Assembly (NCBI GenBank): GCA_014381825.1
Contig: JACNKX010000083.1
Coordinates: 19,081 to 83,080 of the forward strand
DNA from: Planctomycetota bacterium
GTDB taxonomy: Bacteria; Planctomycetota; Planctomycetia; Pirellulales; Pirellulaceae
Direction of reading: 5' to 3'
DNA length: 64,000 bases
The notes below the pieces were generated by a model. That model did not search any database and was not told where the DNA came from. It saw only the letters and a program-made list of their open reading frames with translations. Positions 26,709 through 38,100 of this stretch are shown piece by piece (the stretch's first letter is position 1; each line of letters opens with the position of its first letter). Position numbers and translations under genes: made by a program.

Positions 26709-26732
26709 TCGCTTAATCAGGATCGTTAAGCG

Positions 26733-27004
26733 TTACTCAACCGCGGGTATTACGTCGAGTTCTCTGGGAGCCGCCGCATCTACGCCTGCTGGGTCAGTCG
26801 ACTCAGTAGCTTCGGATGTTTCCTCCGTGGCGCTCGCTTCGCCAGCTGGCGTTTGATCTGCCTCAGTCGTAACACCATCGTCATCCGCATCCCCGTCGAG
26901 GCTTTAAGATGATCTTGTCGCGGTTCGATCTTGTGAACACCATTCGAATACATGTAGATGCTGAAGAGAAGACGAACTACGTCATTGCCTCCTTTCGTCT
27001 TCAT
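26733..27004 (-). pseudogene. Small frameshifted gene downstream of copA
   Basis: An ATG at 27004, two bases after the CopA stop codon, opens a frame reading 'MKTKGGNDVVRLLFSIYMYS' and on to 'QDHLKASTG'. It then becomes basic and unlike a protein. In another frame, from about 26900 down to a TAA at 26735-26733, the bases encode an acidic, Ala/Thr/Glu-rich tail ('DADDDGVTTEADQTPAGEAS') that looks like a natural low-complexity C-terminus. Joined by a single frameshift they would give a small protein of about 90 residues. No family is recognised. It might also be two unrelated short frames. Confidence 0.35.
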
Positions 27005-27006
27005 GG

Positions 27007-29223
27007 CTATTTCAAGCGGCGAGTTCGCAACACGAGACTATTCGTAACAACCGAAACACTGCTCAGCGCCATGGCCGTCGCAGCGAGAGAAGGTGGCACG
27101 CGGAGGCCGAGAAGCGGTACGAAAACCCCAGCTGCAAACGGAATCAACGCGAGATTGTAAAAGAAAGCCCAGCCTAAGTTCTGGACGATCGTGCGGCGAG
27201 TCATGCTTGCAAGTTTCAATGCCATCGGAACAGACAAGAGGTCACGCCCCACGAGTACGATATCCGCGGACTCGATCGCGACATCGGCACCCGAACCGAT
27301 GGCGATGCCCAGGTCAGCTGTCGTGAGCGCCGCGGCATCGTTGATGCCGTCACCCACCATGGCGACGACCGCGCCTTCACATTGAAGTTTGCGAATGATA
27401 CTTTCCTTCTCGTCAGGCAACACTTCTGCGATCACTTCGTCGATGCCGACTTGTTGCGCGACGAAGTTGGCCGTCGAAGCTTTGTCGCCCGTGAGCATGA
27501 TGACTCTCAACTTCAATCGCCTCAGCGCCTCGATCGCCTCGGCACTTGTTGCAGGTAACTCGTCCGCTACGAAAATCGTCCCGACATGCACGTTGTTTCG
27601 CGCAATCATCAGCGCCGTTTGGCCGCCTGCTCCGCGCTGGCCGATGGCAATGAGGGCCGTTTCGGACAACGCAGCTCTCGCGCGATGCATCATTCTTTCA
27701 TTTCCGATGGCAATACGACGACCATTGACATCTGCCTCGATTCCCTCCCCTGGCCAGACTGTGAGCTGATCTGCCAGAGCAATTGGAACGTTACGATCGC
27801 GGGCATAGGTAATGACCGCACTGCCCAACGGATGAGTCGTCAATTGCTCGACTGCTGCAACGTCTGAAACGAAACTCGACTCGTCAACACCATCACACGT
27901 TAACACGGCGACGACCGCAGGCTTGCCGGCCGTGATCGTTCCGGTCTTGTCGACAACGATGGTCGTCAGTTTTCCGCCGAGTTCTAAAGAACGGGCGTCT
28001 TTAATCAGAATTCCAAGTTCGGCACCTCTGCCGCTGGCCACCAAGACGGCTGTCGGTGTCGCCAGACCAAGAGCACAAGGGCATGCAACCACCAACACAG
28101 CAACGGCGCAAGAAAGCCCCAACGTCCAGTCGCCGATCAGCCCCCACCCGAGCAGCGAGATCGTTGCAATTGCTAGGACGGCTGGAACGAACCAAGCAAC
28201 AACTTGATCGGCCAGCTGCTGGATTTGAGGTTTCGATTCCTGAGCTCGATGAACCAGCTCGATGACTTGAGCGAGCGACGTCGCGTCGATAGTTGCCGTC
28301 ACGCGTGCCTTTAAGGCACCACCACCGTTCACTGTGCCTGCAAAGAGTTTGTCTTCTGGCTGTTTCTCGATCGGGAGCGACTCACCCGTCAACCACGATT
28401 CGTCGACGCTTCCGTGTCCCGAGAGGACAGTCGAGTCCAACGGCACGCGTTCGCCCGGTCGTACGACGATCACGTCGTCTACTTTTACTTCACTTGTCGA
28501 AACCACCTCGACAAGTGTATCTCGTTCGACTGCGGCTACGTCAGGCGCGAGACTCATGAGCTTGTGAATCGACCGTGATGCGCGCCCCTTGGCCTTCGCC
28601 TCCAAGTACTTGCCACAAGTGATGAATGCGATAATCATTCCGGCGTCGACAAACATCATGCTCGGCGTTTGCAGAACCAAATGAGCGATGCCAGTGATGT
28701 AGGCCGTGCCAGTACCGAGAGCGACGAGTGTGTCCATGTTCGCCGAAATGTGCTTTAGTCGTTGCCACGCTCCGATCACGTATGGCCAACCGACGTAAAA
28801 CTGAAGGGGCGTTGCCAACGCGAATTGACGCCACGCTCCCGTCATGGGATCCAGCGGTGACAGTTGACCGACCAACATCAGGGGGACGAGCAGCGAGAAG
28901 CCGACGGCCATTCGAACTCGCCATTCTGCCAGGTCGGCTAGCTCGCGGTCGCGGGCGGATTCGTTTAACTTGGCGTCCGATACAGTCGCCTGATAGCCGG
29001 CCTTCGAGACAGCATCGATGATCACTCCCGTCTTCGCATCGGGAGTAACATCGACAGCCGCCTCACGTAGGGTCAAATTCACGCTAGCGGAAACCACGCC
29101 AGGAATAGCTTCGATGGCTTTCTGGACGTTCGCGACGCAACTCGCGCAGTGCATCCCTTCCACTTCTAGAAGAAGTCGCGATGCGCTGGGTTTTCTCGAA
29201 ATTGGATTCTTCTTCGCACTCAT
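27007..29223 (-). CDS. copA: Copper-translocating P1B-type ATPase
   Basis: The 738-residue pump has one N-terminal HMA domain with 'GMHCASC' (Cys 26 and 29). The membrane metal site is 'VACPCALGLATP' (near 380), which predicts Cu(I) transport. The P-domain has 'DKTGT' (near 421); 'THPLGS' and 'MLTGDKAS' mark the N- and P-domain motifs; 'MVGDGINDAAAL' is near the C-terminus. Copies with one rather than two HMA domains are common. It would export copper from the cytoplasm or supply it to exported enzymes. No CopZ, CueR or CsoR gene is next to it. It is divergent from recA. Confidence 0.93.
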   Translation of the reverse strand: MSAKKNPISRKPSASRLLLEVEGMHCASCVANVQKAIEAIPGVVSASVNLTLREAAVDVTPDAKTGVIIDAVSKAGYQATVSDAKLNESARDRELADLAEWRVRMAVGFSLLVPLMLVGQLSPLDPMTGAWRQFALATPLQFYVGWPYVIGAWQRLKHISANMDTLVALGTGTAYITGIAHLVLQTPSMMFVDAGMIIAFITCGKYLEAKAKGRASRSIHKLMSLAPDVAAVERDTLVEVVSTSEVKVDDVIVVRPGERVPLDSTVLSGHGSVDESWLTGESLPIEKQPEDKLFAGTVNGGGALKARVTATIDATSLAQVIELVHRAQESKPQIQQLADQVVAWFVPAVLAIATISLLGWGLIGDWTLGLSCAVAVLVVACPCALGLATPTAVLVASGRGAELGILIKDARSLELGGKLTTIVVDKTGTITAGKPAVVAVLTCDGVDESSFVSDVAAVEQLTTHPLGSAVITYARDRNVPIALADQLTVWPGEGIEADVNGRRIAIGNERMMHRARAALSETALIAIGQRGAGGQTALMIARNNVHVGTIFVADELPATSAEAIEALRRLKLRVIMLTGDKASTANFVAQQVGIDEVIAEVLPDEKESIIRKLQCEGAVVAMVGDGINDAAALTTADLGIAIGSGADVAIESADIVLVGRDLLSVPMALKLASMTRRTIVQNLGWAFFYNLALIPFAAGVFVPLLGLRVPPSLAATAMALSSVSVVTNSLVLRTRRLK

Positions 29224-29435
29224 GTTGCCTGCATTGTATCGCTCCTGATCGAGCTACTCGGACCGAGGCAGTTGTGCGATAACTTCTAAACTTGAAATTG
29301 GCTCTTGCCTTTTTCATTTCAGATTCCTATAGTATCCAGACGTTCACTATTCAAGTAAATCGATCACGCTGATTGCCCTTCACTTCGACGAGCGCTACAA
29401 TCTTGGGCACTTCTCCCAGAAACGGAGCTTTACAC

Positions 29436-30575
29436 ATGGCACTGGCATCAACAACGGGCACCAATAGCATGGCCAAAAAAGCAAAAAGCACTCGTTCTCC
29501 TAACAAATCCTCAGGTAAAAATGCCGGTCCTGTCGCGGCTTTGCTCAAACAAAATCAGAACTTGAATACGACACTCCAACAGATCGAGAAGCAGTTTGGC
29601 GAAGGATCGATCATGCCGCTTGGAGCGGATGCTCGGGGCGCGGTCAAGGGAATCCAGACCGGCAGCCTGTCGCTCGACATCGCGCTGGGGGGCCAAGGCA
29701 TTCCCCGTGGCAGGATCATCGAGATCTATGGGCCGGAATCGAGCGGCAAGACGACATTGGCACTGCACGTGATTGCCCAAGCTCAGAAGAAGGAAGGGAT
29801 CGCGGCAATTATCGATGCGGAACATGCGTTCGATCCAACTTGGGGGAAGAAGCTGGGCGTCGAGTTGGACACGCTTTTGGTCAGCCAGCCAAGCAGCGGT
29901 GAAGAGGCGATGCAGATCACCGAAATGCTCATCAAATCAAACGCTGTCGACGTAATCGTTATCGATTCAGTTGCGGCGCTGGTCCCAAGACAAGAGTTGG
30001 AAGGAGAGATTGGTGACTCGCACGTCGGGTTGCAAGCTCGGCTGATGAGCCAGTCCATGCGAAAGCTGACCGGTGCGATTGCAAAGAGCAAGACCGCAGT
30101 CATCTTCATCAACCAGATTCGAGAGAAGATCGGCGTCATGTTCGGCAGCCCCGAGACAACTCCCGGTGGTCGAGCATTGAAGTTCTACAGTTCGTGCCGC
30201 ATCGACGTCCGACGGATCGGGACGCTGAAAGACGGCGAAGAAGTCGTTGGACAACGAGTGCGAACGAAGATTGTGAAGAACAAGGTCGCACCTCCGTTCC
30301 GAATTGCCGAGTTCGACATGATGCATTCCAACGGCATCAGTTACGAAGGTGATATCCTGGACTTGGCAGTCACACACGACGTGGTTGCACGCAGTGGCGC
30401 TTGGTTTAAGTACGGCGATACACACCTTGGCCAAGGAAAGGAAAAGGCTCGCGCATTCCTTGTCGAGAATAAGGATATTTCCGAAGAGATCACCGACAAA
30501 GTGATGTCAGCAGTCGGTTTCGGTTCCGTAGCTGCCGATGGTGACCCTAATGAATCTCTCGACGACACCAAGTAG
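29436..30575 (+). CDS. recA: Recombinase RecA
   Basis: All RecA motifs are present: Walker A 'GPESSGKTT' (near residue 99), '[11 protein letters not shown]', Walker B '[14 protein letters not shown]', the DNA-binding loop L1 region with '[13 protein letters not shown]', and L2 around '[20 protein letters not shown]'. The protein forms filaments on single-stranded DNA, promotes strand exchange and would trigger LexA self-cleavage if LexA is present. The ATG at 29436 has GGAG eight bases upstream; an ATG at 29469 is possible. I see no clear LexA box in 29224-29435. The 3' end overlaps the HtrA-like gene by 26 bases. Confidence 0.97.
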   Translation: MALASTTGTNSMAKKAKSTRSPNKSSGKNAGPVAALLKQNQNLNTTLQQIEKQFGEGSIMPLGADARGAVKGIQTGSLSLDIALGGQGIPRGRIIEIYGPESSGKTTLALHVIAQAQKKEGIAAIIDAEHAFDPTWGKKLGVELDTLLVSQPSSGEEAMQITEMLIKSNAVDVIVIDSVAALVPRQELEGEIGDSHVGLQARLMSQSMRKLTGAIAKSKTAVIFINQIREKIGVMFGSPETTPGGRALKFYSSCRIDVRRIGTLKDGEEVVGQRVRTKIVKNKVAPPFRIAEFDMMHSNGISYEGDILDLAVTHDVVARSGAWFKYGDTHLGQGKEKARAFLVENKDISEEITDKVMSAVGFGSVAADGDPNESLDDTK

Positions 30576-32034
30576 CACCACTTGGGGCGTGTGGCTGTTG
30601 ATCGGACTCCTGGCCCTCGGCACAAGCCATAGTCGAGGTGCTGAGCCAGACGCCACTCAAGCCGCTACAGCACTACAGGAACTTTTGGTCGATGCGATTT
30701 CCATCGGCGAGAAGTCCGTCGTTTCGATCTCGCGAGTTCGCAAAGACGCTCAGCAGCCAGCCATCGCGCTTCGTTTTCCGTTCGGAGCGGCGCGCCAAAG
30801 CCTTGATCCTACTTCTCCGGACTTTGTGCCAAGTGATTTCGGTGCCGGCGTTATCGTCGATGAGTCAGGCCTGATTGTGACGACGCTCTCTGTTCTCGGA
30901 GACGTTGATGTATCGACGTATTACGCATGGCACCAGCATCGACCGTTCTTTGCCACCATCATGGCGACTGCGCCATGGTACGATCTCGCAGTTTTGAAGA
31001 TCGAAGGCGAGAGCTTTTCGCCAATCAAATTCGGCGACGCATCAGCAGTTAAGAAGGGGCGCATCGTAGTCGCTCTGGGAAACCCCGCGGCAATTGCGCG
31101 CGATGGGAGCGTCAGCGCCAACTGGGGTGCCATCTCGAACATTGAGAGACGGGCACCACCAACTCCGAGCCGCTCGAATGAACCGTTGGGTCGCGAAACA
31201 CTCCACCATTACGGCACGCTCCTTCAGACCGATACCAAGTTAGATTTCGGCTACAGTGGCGGCGTCCTGCTAAACCTCGATGGCGAAATGATCGGCCTAA
31301 CAACTTCGTACACCGGCTCCGTCCATTCCGAAGCTGCCGCCGGACTGGCGATTCCCGTCGATGATGACTTCCGCCGAATCCTTAAGGAGTTGAAGGAGGG
31401 CAAGACTCCCGAGTTCGGATTTCTGGGTGTGGGCCCAGAGACATTAAACGTCTCACTTCGCCAACAAGGGTTCCACGGCGCTCGAGTCGTCTCGGTCATG
31501 GACGGGACACCAGCGGATCGCGCCGGCTTGCAAGCGGATGACATCGTGACTCACATCAATGGCAAGACCGTCTTCGACGAAAGCGATTTATTCCGGCGTA
31601 TCGGCATTCTTCGACCGGGGACAGAGACACAACTTCGAGTCGTTCGTGGGGACATTTCCGACCCGAACGCCACAATTATTGAAATGCCAGTCACCGTCAC
31701 CAAGAAATACGTAAATACCATTCGCAGACCGCTTGTGACGGCGGTCGCGCCAAAATGGCGGGGCCTTCTCGTTGACTATGCGACCGCATCACCTGCCTTC
31801 TCGCAGATGGTTGAGCGCCCTCCCGCAGACAGTCTCTATGTCGTCGAGGTCGTTCAAGACTCAGGTGCTTGGCAAGCGGGATTTCGGGCTGGCGACTTCA
31901 TCACTCACATCGGCGATTCGCAGGTGACGACACCGGCAGACTTCGCTGCCGCCGTTCGCGGCTCTGAAGGGGAAATCACGCTTCACGTGACGACCGATGG
32001 CGCTGACACGACTCCTCGGACCATCTCGCCCTAA
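30550..32034 (+). CDS. HtrA/DegP-like protein with PDZ domains and missing catalytic His
   Basis: The protein has a signal peptide ('[14 protein letters not shown]' to 'SRGA'), a trypsin-fold domain and two PDZ domains (around '[19 protein letters not shown]' and '[20 protein letters not shown]'). In the protease domain the Asp ('[11 protein letters not shown]') and Ser ('[13 protein letters not shown]') positions are kept. At the His position, where HtrA proteins have TNYHV, it reads 'VTTLSVLGD' (around 30886), with no His. It is therefore likely an inactive relative that binds peptides outside the cytoplasm. The start overlaps the end of recA; an ATG at 30538 is an alternative. Confidence 0.8.
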   Translation: MNLSTTPSSTTWGVWLLIGLLALGTSHSRGAEPDATQAATALQELLVDAISIGEKSVVSISRVRKDAQQPAIALRFPFGAARQSLDPTSPDFVPSDFGAGVIVDESGLIVTTLSVLGDVDVSTYYAWHQHRPFFATIMATAPWYDLAVLKIEGESFSPIKFGDASAVKKGRIVVALGNPAAIARDGSVSANWGAISNIERRAPPTPSRSNEPLGRETLHHYGTLLQTDTKLDFGYSGGVLLNLDGEMIGLTTSYTGSVHSEAAAGLAIPVDDDFRRILKELKEGKTPEFGFLGVGPETLNVSLRQQGFHGARVVSVMDGTPADRAGLQADDIVTHINGKTVFDESDLFRRIGILRPGTETQLRVVRGDISDPNATIIEMPVTVTKKYVNTIRRPLVTAVAPKWRGLLVDYATASPAFSQMVERPPADSLYVVEVVQDSGAWQAGFRAGDFITHIGDSQVTTPADFAAAVRGSEGEITLHVTTDGADTTPRTISP

Positions 32035-32111
32035 TTCGAACGCATCGCTATCATGGTCAGTTCGCGCGATGGCCGCGTTTCTATCTTTCCCGACCACGTT
32101 TGTGATGCAAT

Positions 32112-34922
32112 ATGAAGACTGACGAAATACGTGAAAAGTACTTGGCCTTTTTCGAATCGAAGGGCCACACGCGTTGCCCAAGCGACGTGATGGTTCCAAC
32201 TTGGGATCCTTCCGTGCTCTTCACTCCAGCCGGAATGAACCAGTTCAAGGATCACTTTCTTGGCAAAGTGAAACTGGACTTCACCAAGGCCACGACGTGC
32301 CAAAAGTGCCTTCGGACTGGTGATATCGACAATGTCGGTCGAACGGCCTATCACCACACGTTCTTCGAGATGCTGGGCAACTTTAGCTTCGGTGACTATT
32401 TCAAACGAGATGCAATCAATTGGGCTTGGGAATTCCTGACTGATAAGAAGTGGCTGGCAATCGATCCGGAACGCCTGTCTGTCACGGTCTATCTCGACGA
32501 CGACGAAGCGTCCGAGATTTGGCACAAGGATGTTGGCCTGACTCTCGATCGGATTGAGCGGATGGGCGAACATGACAACTTCTGGCCAGCCGGTGCACCG
32601 ACGGACGGCCCTGATGGTGTCTGCGGTCCCTGCAGCGAGATTTTCTATCACGACGACTTTGGCGACGAAGTCGAGATTTGGAATCTCGTGTTTACGCAAT
32701 TCCAACGAGTTGGCGGTCCACCGGACAACCTACGCCCGCTGCCAAGCAAGAACATCGACACAGGTATGGGACTCGAACGCGCCGCGTCGATCCTCCAGGG
32801 AGTGCGAACCAACTATCACATCGACCTATTGCAACCAATCGTCGATGCGGCTGCTGAGGTTGTTGGGATCAAGTACAAGTTTGATTCGGAGACAGGTCGT
32901 AGGTTGCGCCGGATCACGGATCATGTTCGCGCTTGCACTATGGCAGTGCATGAGAACGTCTATCCAGGATCTCAAAAGGAAAAGTACGTCATTCGGCGTT
33001 TGTTACGGCGAGCAGCTCTCGATGGACACCAGATGGGATTGCAAGATCCCTTTCTGTGCAAAATTGTTCCAGCTGTGGTTGAGCAGATGAAGACGGCCTA
33101 TCCTGAACTGACGGAGACGACGGTTAGAGTTGCTGACGTGATAAAAAATGAGGAGTCAAAATTCTTCGCGACGATTGATGCAGGGCTCGCTCGCATCGAA
33201 AAGATTTTCGCGGAGATGAAGGCAAGTAATCAGACGACGGTTGATGGTGCCAAGGCGGCTGACCTATATCAGACCCACGGATTTCCACCTGAAGTCTTTG
33301 AAACGATGGCGGCAGAGAACAACCTGGCGTTCGATTGGGATGGATATCGAAGGGCGATGGATGAGCAGGATGACGGGCCGAACACGATTCACACAGTCAT
33401 GGGAGACAAAGGCCCTGTCGATGCGATCAAGAAAGTGCTGCATCATGTCGAGTTTCTGGGTTACGAGACCACCGAAGCAGATGCGGAAGTGAAGTTTATT
33501 GTCGCCCAAGACCAACTGTGCGATCATCTGCAAGAAGTTGGTCACGACGCAACGATCACGGTCGTCCTCGACCGTTCGCCATTTTACGGTGAATCTGGTG
33601 GTCAGGTTGGTGATGCAGGCGAGATCGTGGGCGAAGGATTTCGCTTCCAGGTGAACGATTCGCAGCGCGACGCAGGGTTGATCCTCCACAACGGACATCT
33701 GACGGAAGGTGAGTTGCGAACGGGACTTTCCGTGCAAGCTCGTGTCGACTTGACTCGTCGGCAAGCGATTCGACGCGCTCATTCGGCAACCCATATTTTG
33801 CATCACGCGCTCCAGAAGAATCTCGGCTCTCATGCTCAACAACAAGGCTCGAAGGTTGACGAAGATTGGCTGCGTTTCGACTTCACGAATCTGGCACCCG
33901 TGGGTGTCGAACAACTTCAAACCATTGAGCGAGATTCGATTGAGCGAGTTGCTGCCGCCCAGCCTATCGCCGCGCAAACGCTACCGCTGTCCGAGGCACG
34001 CGAGCAGGGTGCGATGATGCTGTTCGGTGAAAAATACCCTGACCCTGTACGCATGGTATCGATGGGCGAGTTTAGTAAAGAGCTATGCGGCGGTACGCAT
34101 CTTGATAACACGAGCGAAGTTGGCGCGTTCGAGATCATCAGCGAAGAAGGAGTCTCTGCGGGTACTCGACGCGTGATCGCTCTGACCGGAGAAAAGGCGA
34201 AGCAGCATGCGGAACAAACGGAGGCGACCCTAACGAAAGCAGCGAAACTCTTGAGCGTGGACGTGGCAGTCGTACCGGAGGCGATTCACGACTTGGCACA
34301 AGAAGTGCGCGACCTGAAGAAGCAACTCGCCTCGGGAGCCAAGAAGACTAGCGGAAACTCCAAGTCGTCATCAGCCAACAAGGCCGCGACTTCAATTCCC
34401 TCCTACGCGGAAATGAAAGCGGCACTCCGAGAATCTGCCAGGCAATTAAACGTTGCACCACTTGATGTACCAGACCGAGTCTCGGCAATGCAAAAAGATA
34501 TTGTCGATCTATCGGCTCAGCTAGAACAAATGGCCGATTCGGGTGACTTGTCAGCCGACGCCTTGCTGGAAAAGGCAGAAGTAATCAGCGATACGAAGAT
34601 GATTGTCGCTGAAACCGCTGGCGCCAACCCAAATTTGATGCGACAGCTGATAGATCAACTTCGCAAGAAGGGCGGTTCAAACGCTATCTTTCTCGCAACG
34701 GCTGTTAGCGACTCGAAAGTCGTTCTCGTTGCTGGCATCAGCCGCGACTTGGTCGAGCGTGGTTTAAGCGCTGGCGACTGGGTGAAAGAAGTCGCGCCGG
34801 TCGTTGGCGGTGGTGGTGGTGGGAAATCCGATCTGGCTCAAGCCGGTGGCAAAGATCCAGCAAAACTTGGTGAAGCGCTCGACACCGCGACAGCAACGAT
34901 GCGGAAACTGCTGACACGTTAG
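32112..34922 (+). CDS. alaS: Alanine--tRNA ligase
   Basis: The class II aminoacyl-tRNA synthetase AlaS, which charges tRNA-Ala. The catalytic core starts 'REKYLAFFESKGH' and contains 'SVLFTPAGMNQFKDHFLG' and 'GMGLERAASILQG'. The editing domain has the zinc-binding 'HSATHILHH' (near residue 555) and 'CGGTH' (near 658). The C-terminal DHHA1 domain ends in 'VVGGGGGGKSDLAQAGGKDP'. At 936 residues it is longer than the usual 870-880 because of a Lys/Ser/Ala-rich linker ('ASGAKKTSGNSKSSSANKAA') between the coiled coil and DHHA1. It is followed by a palindrome at 34982-35001. Confidence 0.97.
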   Translation: MKTDEIREKYLAFFESKGHTRCPSDVMVPTWDPSVLFTPAGMNQFKDHFLGKVKLDFTKATTCQKCLRTGDIDNVGRTAYHHTFFEMLGNFSFGDYFKRDAINWAWEFLTDKKWLAIDPERLSVTVYLDDDEASEIWHKDVGLTLDRIERMGEHDNFWPAGAPTDGPDGVCGPCSEIFYHDDFGDEVEIWNLVFTQFQRVGGPPDNLRPLPSKNIDTGMGLERAASILQGVRTNYHIDLLQPIVDAAAEVVGIKYKFDSETGRRLRRITDHVRACTMAVHENVYPGSQKEKYVIRRLLRRAALDGHQMGLQDPFLCKIVPAVVEQMKTAYPELTETTVRVADVIKNEESKFFATIDAGLARIEKIFAEMKASNQTTVDGAKAADLYQTHGFPPEVFETMAAENNLAFDWDGYRRAMDEQDDGPNTIHTVMGDKGPVDAIKKVLHHVEFLGYETTEADAEVKFIVAQDQLCDHLQEVGHDATITVVLDRSPFYGESGGQVGDAGEIVGEGFRFQVNDSQRDAGLILHNGHLTEGELRTGLSVQARVDLTRRQAIRRAHSATHILHHALQKNLGSHAQQQGSKVDEDWLRFDFTNLAPVGVEQLQTIERDSIERVAAAQPIAAQTLPLSEAREQGAMMLFGEKYPDPVRMVSMGEFSKELCGGTHLDNTSEVGAFEIISEEGVSAGTRRVIALTGEKAKQHAEQTEATLTKAAKLLSVDVAVVPEAIHDLAQEVRDLKKQLASGAKKTSGNSKSSSANKAATSIPSYAEMKAALRESARQLNVAPLDVPDRVSAMQKDIVDLSAQLEQMADSGDLSADALLEKAEVISDTKMIVAETAGANPNLMRQLIDQLRKKGGSNAIFLATAVSDSKVVLVAGISRDLVERGLSAGDWVKEVAPVVGGGGGGKSDLAQAGGKDPAKLGEALDTATATMRKLLTR

Positions 34923-34981
34923 CAGCGAGCGTCAACGAATCCTTCCAGTAAGACGGCCAAGCTGGCCCGTCAGCCCTTGCA

Positions 34982-35001
34982 ATCGGGCACGCGTGCCCGA
35001 T
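34982..35001. repeat. Perfect 20-bp palindrome
   Basis: ATCGGGCACGCGTGCCCGAT is its own reverse complement. It lies 60 bases after the alaS stop in the 233-base gap before the dihaem protein gene. There is no T-run. It may end transcripts, bind a protein, or be another member of the intergenic palindrome set; the following CTAC resembles the ends of the other elements. Confidence 0.75.
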
Positions 35002-35155
35002 CTACATCGTCAAAAGGCCGGAGTTCGATTCGCTCGAACTCCTTGCCAACGGTTCGGCGTCTGTCGATCCTCGACACGCGACATCAAACCAAATCGTTGT
35101 CTACAATAGACAGCTTTCGATTTCGATCCGACAAGTTTCAGATTGTGAAATAGTC

Positions 35156-38100
35156 ATGATGAGTGTTTGCTCACGTTGTTCTCTTGTTTTCATTGGTCTT
35201 CTAACTTCGGCACTGACCGTTCCATCCGCTGCGTTCAGCCAGACATTGGAAGCCCAGCTTCTTGCCGAGCCAGCCAGCGGACTCGTTGAAGCGGCGCGCG
35301 CGAGTGGCGACGCCGACCGCGGGGCGATTGTGTTCTATCAACCGTTCATGGCGTGTTCGAAGTGCCATGTCCACGGGGACGCCAAAGCATCGCTAGGTCC
35401 CGACCTGACTATCCGCCATCCAGATGCGACGGACAATTACTTGGTCGAAGCACTTTTGCACCCGTCTCGAGTGATCAAGAAGAACTTCGAGTCCGTAACC
35501 GTCGTCACCGACAAAGGGCTGACGGTCGTAGGGCTCGTCGCAGAAGAGACTCCGGACATGCTCGTCCTGCGCGACGCGACGCAGCCCGAGCGTCGCATTA
35601 CTTTGAAACGTGACGAGATCGATGAGGTCTTGAACAACGCACAGTCGATCATGCCGAGTGGCCAAGTCAATCAACTTGCCAGTCGCCAACAGTTCCTCGA
35701 CTTAATGCGATACGTGTTCGAGATCTCCGAGCACGGACTGCCGCGAGCAAAACAACTTCAGCCCCCGCCCGCCGCTTACGCGTCGCGTCCGCTACCTGAA
35801 TACGAGAACGAGATTGATCATGCTGGCATGATCTCCTCCTTAGGCGACGACAACTTCAACCGTGGCGAAGCGATTTACAATCGGTTGTGCATCAACTGTC
35901 ATGGAACGCATGACAAACCCGGTTCGCTGCCGACATCGTTGCGGTTTGCCGCGGGCAAGTTTAAGAACGGCAGCGATCCGTACACGATGTACCAGACGTT
36001 AACGCGAGGCTTTGGCATGATGGTGCCGCAGGCCTGGATGGTGCCGCAACAAAAATACGACGTCGTACACTACATTCGCGAAGCCTACTTGAAGTCGCAC
36101 AACGCATCCCAATACTTCGAGCCAACATCGCAGTATCTTACGGGCCTTCCGAAAGGCGAGTCTCTTGGCCCAGAGCCGTCCACCATCTTGCCTTGGGAAC
36201 AGATGGACTATGGGCATAATCTTATTGCAACCTACGAAGTTGGGACGGATCGAACGAACTTCGCTTACAAGGGGAATGCGATTCGACTTGATCCCGGCCC
36301 CGGCGGTGTTTCGCAAGGTCGCAACTGGATGGTCTTTGACTACGACACGCTGCGAATGGCAGCCGCCTGGTCAGGCGAGGGCTTTATCGATTGGAACGGC
36401 ATCAACTTCAATGGGCGACATGGAGTGCATCCGCGCGCGGTTGGGCAAGTGCATGTCGCGAATCCAACGGGGCCCGGTTGGGCGAATCCTTCGGATGGCA
36501 CGTTCTCAGACGTACGGCTTCGCGGACGCGATGATCGCGTGTACGGGCCTTTGCCTCGTGAGTGGGCCCACTACAAGGGAATGTACTACCACGGTCAACA
36601 AGTAATCGTGTCCTACACCGTGGGCAACGCACAAGTTTTCGAAATGCCAGGGCTCGTCACAGTCGAAGACAACCCGGTCTTTACTCGTAGGTTCAACATC
36701 GGCCCACGCAAAACGGATCTAACGCTTCGTGTTGCCACGTCGACGGAGACGGAATCAATCATCAAACGATATGTGGAGGCAGCCAACGTCGTCAGTTTTG
36801 GGGCAGCCAATACCAGTTCGGAAAACACCGCGAAGGCACCCAGTGGCTTAGCCTTCGATGGCGCGACCCGCGTCGACATTGCCAAGGCTTCTGACCTGGA
36901 CATGCGCGATCGCGATTTCACGATAACAGCGAGAATCAAAACGACAAAAGGCGGGACCATTTTCGCGAAGACGGCGACTTCCGCAGCTTGGGTCCCGAAC
37001 GGCAAGACATTGTTTGTGCGTGACGGTAGGCTTTCGTTCGATATCGGCTGGGTTGGTGTCGTGCAATCTCAGACGCGCGTCAGCGATGGGCGTTGGCACG
37101 ATGTCGCCGTGACGTACTCGCAGGAAACGGGGGTCGTCACGCTGCTCGTTGATGGAAAATCAAGTGGGCGGAAAGAACTAAAGCCCAAAGCGACCGTCAA
37201 AGACCACGTCGCACGAATCGGGTATACGTCCGGAAACTTCCCCGGTCCGCTATCGTTCTTTGATGGAGCGATCGAGGAAGTTCGTTTTTACGACCAACTC
37301 CTGCATCGCGATGATTTAACGGCCGATCTCCCCCCCACTGCCGCCTTGGGAGTCTGGTCGATGCGGAATGTCGAAGGTGATCGAGTCGAGGATCGTTCCG
37401 GAAATCAACACATCGGTAACGTGATCGTCGGCACTCGCGGCGGCCGAGGAAGCGACGATGGCCTGCTGTTCGCCGGGATCAGCGGGATGGCGCAAAACCT
37501 AACGTGGGCACGAGGTGAACAATCCGACCTGCTCCTCACGATTCCAGCGGGGGACGTTCCGTTCCGATTCACGTTGTGGACCACCCGAACTCACAACGAA
37601 AATGTGTCGGACCTCGTATCGCGAATCGCCTTGCCAAACGCCGCTGCGAATCTGTCCGAATATACGAAAGGCGGGCCAGCGCGTTGGCCCGCCAAACTAA
37701 AGACGCAAGCGGTCATCGGCAATAGCGATGGGCCCTTTGCAGTGGATGTCATCACGCCGCCGATTGATAACCCTTGGTTTTGCCGAACGCGTCTAACGGG
37801 ATTCGACTTCTTTGCGGACGGAGACCGTGCTGCGGTTAGCTCGTGGGACGGGAGTGTTTGGTTGGTAAGCGGTCTGGCTGGGCTTCCTGATGCGGACGGA
37901 GCAGGAGCGTCTGCGGCTGAGCTAACCTGGCAACGCATTGCTTCGGGACTGTTTCAGCCCCTTGGCGTCAAGATCGTCGATGGGCTTATCCACGTTTCTT
38001 GTCGCGATCAGATTTGCATCCTGCACGATCTGAACGGCGATGAAGAGATCGATTACTACGAGAATCTAAACAACGATCACCAAGTGACGGATCACTTTCA

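Noticed and set aside
26015..26716. 233-codon frame overlapping the NPYQAP protein
   Set aside because: The other frame has a known N-terminal motif, membrane helices and a ribosome-binding site; this one does not.
29967..30434. 155-codon open frame antisense to recA
   Set aside because: RecA is certain here; the antisense translation is His/Cys-rich without structure.
32031..32705. 224-codon open frame antisense to alaS
   Set aside because: It lies entirely opposite a conserved gene, has no ribosome-binding site, and its translation shows no recognisable domain.
33264..33977. 237-codon open frame antisense to alaS
   Set aside because: Same reasoning: a shadow of a strongly conserved gene.
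35020..35060. tRNA-like T-arm (GTTCGATTC)
   Set aside because: No acceptor stem, D-arm or anticodon arm can be formed around it.
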